Below, in pieces: positions 60,871 to 64,000 of a DNA stretch of 64,000 bases. The position numbers and the translations under genes were made by a program. Numbering within the stretch: position 1 is the stretch's first letter; each line of letters starts with the position of its first letter. This DNA is from Melanocharis versteri. Taxonomy: Eukaryota; Chordata; Aves; Passeriformes; Melanocharitidae. The stretch covers positions 1,085,237 through 1,149,236 of the forward strand of contig VZTG01008661.1 of NCBI GenBank assembly GCA_013397845.1. Direction: 5' to 3'. A model generated the notes under the pieces. The model saw nothing but the letters and a program-made list of their open reading frames with translations. It made no database searches and was not told the origin of the DNA.

Positions 60871-63800
60871 TGCAGTACTTTTGGATTTTTGATAGAGATC
60901 ATAATTTTGTAGGAAGAGAATATAATTAAAAAATTCACATGCCCTATGTAGTTCTACACTCCTCTATATAGATTTGACAGCTCTGAACATAGATTCTGCA
61001 TCAATGAAAATAACACCTCCTTTCTCAAGACTTTACTACTAACACGTTTAGTTAATAACAATAAGTTCATATCTTGGATTCACAGAATAGTAAATATAGC
61101 ATAGAAAAACAAACCATTTCCAAGAATGTATTTTCTCTGTGGCTAGAACACATTATACTCTTCTGCATTATTGAGGTAGTTACTGTTTGGACAGGAAAAA
61201 AAAGAGAAGTCTGAATGGGAGAGCCAACTTTGGCAGGAGCACTACTGCTGGTTTAAGGAATGAAAACCAGAAGTTAAAAAAAAAGAGAGAGAAGAAAGAG
61301 AACAGAAAACTTGTTTTTCAAATATGTACCAGACAAAGGGTAGGTTATGGTAAAGAAGTTTAAAAACAGAAGTTAAAAAAGAAAGGGTAAAAAAATGGTC
61401 GCTGTCTTTTTTTTTAAAGATGGAGTGCAACTGGAAACAGCATGCAGCCAAAGGTCAGGGTCAAGAGTAATAGAATCCTGGCACTATGTGCTAGTTTATC
61501 TTCTACACGATGAACTCCTGCCAAACCATATACACAATGTCATACAGCAGGGAAAAGTCTCTGATGCATCTCCAGAGTATTTATGAGGGCTTCTGTTTTG
61601 AAGATAGTTTCTTAGGTAACAGAATAATAACATAATGGGACTATTTCTCATTTATCAGGGATCTACTTTTTTTTTCTTTTTCTTCTTTTTGGCTTATTCT
61701 GCAAATTAAACCATGATAACTTGTTTCCCCCTTTCTGAATTCCCTCTCCCAGTATTAAGAGGACTGGGGGGTGTTCTTTTATTTTTCAGATTTGTTTTAA
61801 GGGAAGGATATAGGTGGTACAAGAGCTGATTCAAATAAGACCAAGACTTGCTCAGCACGTTGGGAAATCAATACTTCAGCTGGAATGATATGCATTTGCG
61901 AGATTTAAAGGAGGTGAAAGAAGGTCTTGACTAAGTTGTTGCTTCTTGGACTGTGTGCCTTCCTGTCTCTCATATAGCACTGTGTGTTATGCTTTGTTTC
62001 TTTTAGGCCTGGTAGTATATTTATACTCGGCCTGCAAAGCCCTCTCCCTCCAGTCTACAGTCAGAGCACAATCCAGGAGTTTGTTTTTCCACAGCTATAC
62101 TTATTTCACAATTGTATAACTATTCCAAAATTAGTTTTATAAAACAGTTTATCTAAAGCATATCACATATTTTTAACCAAAAACCTTGCAGGTGTAGAGC
62201 ATGGAATGCAAGAAAACAATATGTCAGATTCTGATCCAGCACTAGGAGCAAAATGTCTTCATTAATGGAACGTGGATTAAACTCACAGCAGCTGCTCTGT
62301 AATATTTATATTCCAGCCTCTCATGAACTTTTATTAAGGGACAAGTGAGATCACATTAACTGCAGGAAAAAAAAAATCCACACATTCACTTACCTCAGAG
62401 TAGCCTAGCTCTAATTTTCTGGCTCTCAGCTGGCTTCCCTCCAAGTAAATTATTCATGTGGCTGTGAACAATGCTGAACAAGTAAGGTAGCACATAAGAT
62501 GAGTTGCTACCTATTTCAAATCTTTGACTTCAACAGAAGCATCCACTATGTTTAATTTTTAATAAACATTTCTAAGAAAAATATAGGTACAGGCCTGGTT
62601 CACTCTGGTAAATTAACTATTTCAGTGAAATCAGCTGCCTCATATGGAGCAGAAACTTCCCATGAAAACTGTAAGAATGCAAAAGGCGCTCCTTCTGGTC
62701 CAGAAGACCATCTGAGATCCCAGCAATGGGTTTTAAGCTATTAAGAGATTGAAAAATAAATAAAGTTCTAGAAGTCAATACAGAACATAGGGTTCAACAT
62801 CGTGTATTAAACAGTGAGAGAGCTTTGTAGTATAGGAGTTTCATAGCACAAAGCAAAGTGTTGAATCAAAAGACAGAAGAAACCGTGCTGTCATTTCAGA
62901 GTCCCTTGCAGTGAACAAGTTCGTCTTCTCTCCCTTACTAAGTCAGACTCCAGAATTGTGATGTGATTACTAAAAGGGCCATCAAAGCAGAGAAGGGGCT
63001 GTAAAGCAGTGCTGTGTAATTCAGCTCTAAGAGTACAGCTTAAGACCATAGGAGTTTGCCTTGAGCATTTTTTCCTGAAGGTACCGGCTTTCAGCACCCA
63101 GCTGACAGCTCCGCAGGGGCTGTGAGTCCCAGCGCTGCTCAAAGCTTTATCAAACTCTGTCCAGTACTGTACGAGCTCTTAATTCCAGAGAACCACTCAA
63201 AGGTTATAATTTACACGGCAGGTCAAATCCTGAAAAACCACCTGCAGCAGCATTAGTCCCAGGACTAATTTTTCTAGAGCTATGGGCTGTTTAAAAGTCA
63301 GATTGTTAGAAGGCAGCACTGACTTCTGAGAGGTGTTACTGGTACCTGAGCACACAGCATGGAAAATGGTAACCAAAGGATATTCACAGATCCAATATGA
63401 GGCAGTAGTGCTGCCTCCACCAACAAAAATAACAAGCTTCTCCCTATTTATCCCCCCTCAGATTAAACATAGGGATAGCAGAGTTCTTAGCAGCACTGAT
63501 TGAGAGGCTGCAAATGACAGTCCTTTCAGTGACATTCATATACTTGCATTTAGACTTCTTTTGAAAGAGGATGTTTTCTGATGCATATTCTTCTCGCTGG
63601 CGTACTTTTTCCCTGTTTCAAGATTTTCTGACCTTTTTAAGTGTTCTGTTAAATATTCTCACTCTTAAATGTAAAACATCTTTCAGAAGAAAGGTAATCA
63701 ACTCTTTCCTTCCACCATATGATTTTCTAAGCGAAAGGCCACACTGGAAAAGCAATGATTCCTGCTTTATAATATTCCTGAGCAGCTTCTAGCCATGTAA

Positions 63801-64000
63801 GCAGAAACAATGAACTCCTATATCTGCTAGCATGTCTAAACCCATCACTTGAGAGTCTCAGGCAGAACTCAGGACTCACACCGAGTTCTGCTCAGAATCT
63901 CACACCCAACATTTTTGAGATTACTTTAAAATGTAAGAAATTCAACTTTCTTTGCTTGAAAGTGAAGTTGAATTGTTCTACTAATGGAATACGAAACATA
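60871..64000. other. Non-coding, no recognised element
   Basis: AT-rich with a purine run near 61273-61300. A moderately GC-rich stretch at 62890-63180 contains an 83-codon minus-strand frame (62891-63142) without a recognised domain. Confidence 0.55.

Noticed and set aside
62384..62402. Splice-donor-like 'cacttacctcag' (minus strand)
   Set aside because: An isolated donor consensus is expected by chance many times in 64 kb, and no exon is seen upstream of it.

Overview
This is anonymous, AT-rich nuclear DNA from a bird. The diagnostic signal is a set of 5'-truncated CR1 (chicken repeat 1) LINE copies. Several keep the avian 3' terminus, an ATTCTATG-like octamer repeat next to a 'ggtcccttccaaccc'-type 3' end, and several preserve stretches of the CR1 ORF2 (reverse transcriptase) reading frame. 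One LTR looks like the ERV LTRs of songbirds, so a passerine is my guess, but nothing here proves the order. A single N at 42121, at the edge of a (GGGAA)n array, shows this is assembled genomic sequence.

I find no protein-coding gene, rRNA, tRNA or CRISPR that I can support. Open frames of 60-190 codons are scattered on both strands, as expected by chance over 64 kb. Those with recognisable protein similarity belong to CR1. The window therefore reads as a gene desert or the inside of a very long intron.

Layout: 1-4.65 kb, featureless. 4.65-5.26 kb, CR1 (-). 7.93-8.11 kb, G/T-rich simple sequence. 8.77-9.17 kb, solo LTR (-). 10.82-11.24 kb, ancient CR1-like ORF2 remnant (+). 11.2-20.4 kb, nothing recognised. 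20.4-21.2 kb, CpG-enriched patch. 21.8-22.6 kb, a stretch that looks like conserved noncoding DNA (weak). 23.57-23.88 kb, CR1 (-). 25.79-26.20 and 26.40-27.00 kb, two same-strand CR1 pieces in an order that cannot come from one copy. 30.7-30.9 kb, CR1 (-). 34.32-34.47 kb, MIR-like CORE-SINE fossil (+). 39.92-40.02 kb, second G/T-rich tract. 42.08-42.12 kb, (GGGAA)n plus N. 42.86-43.23 kb, long poly(T) beside an open frame on the minus strand, possibly a polyadenylated retrocopy. 43.44-43.70 kb, old CR1 (-). 48.48-50.05 kb, the longest CR1 (+). 51.7-52.3 kb, second GC/CpG-rich patch. 55.3-55.6 kb, ancient CR1-like (-). 56.77-57.31 kb, CR1 (+). 58.19-58.65 kb, ancient CR1-like (-). 59.47-59.73 kb, probable solo LTR (+). 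60.66-60.87 kb, possible ancient repeat.

There is no set of genes working together. The content is a layered fossil record: amniote-age LINE and SINE relics, middle-aged avian CR1 copies, and one or two younger solo LTRs. No new biological system is evident. The items most worth checking are the poly(A)-tailed minus-strand segment near 43 kb and the two CpG-enriched patches.
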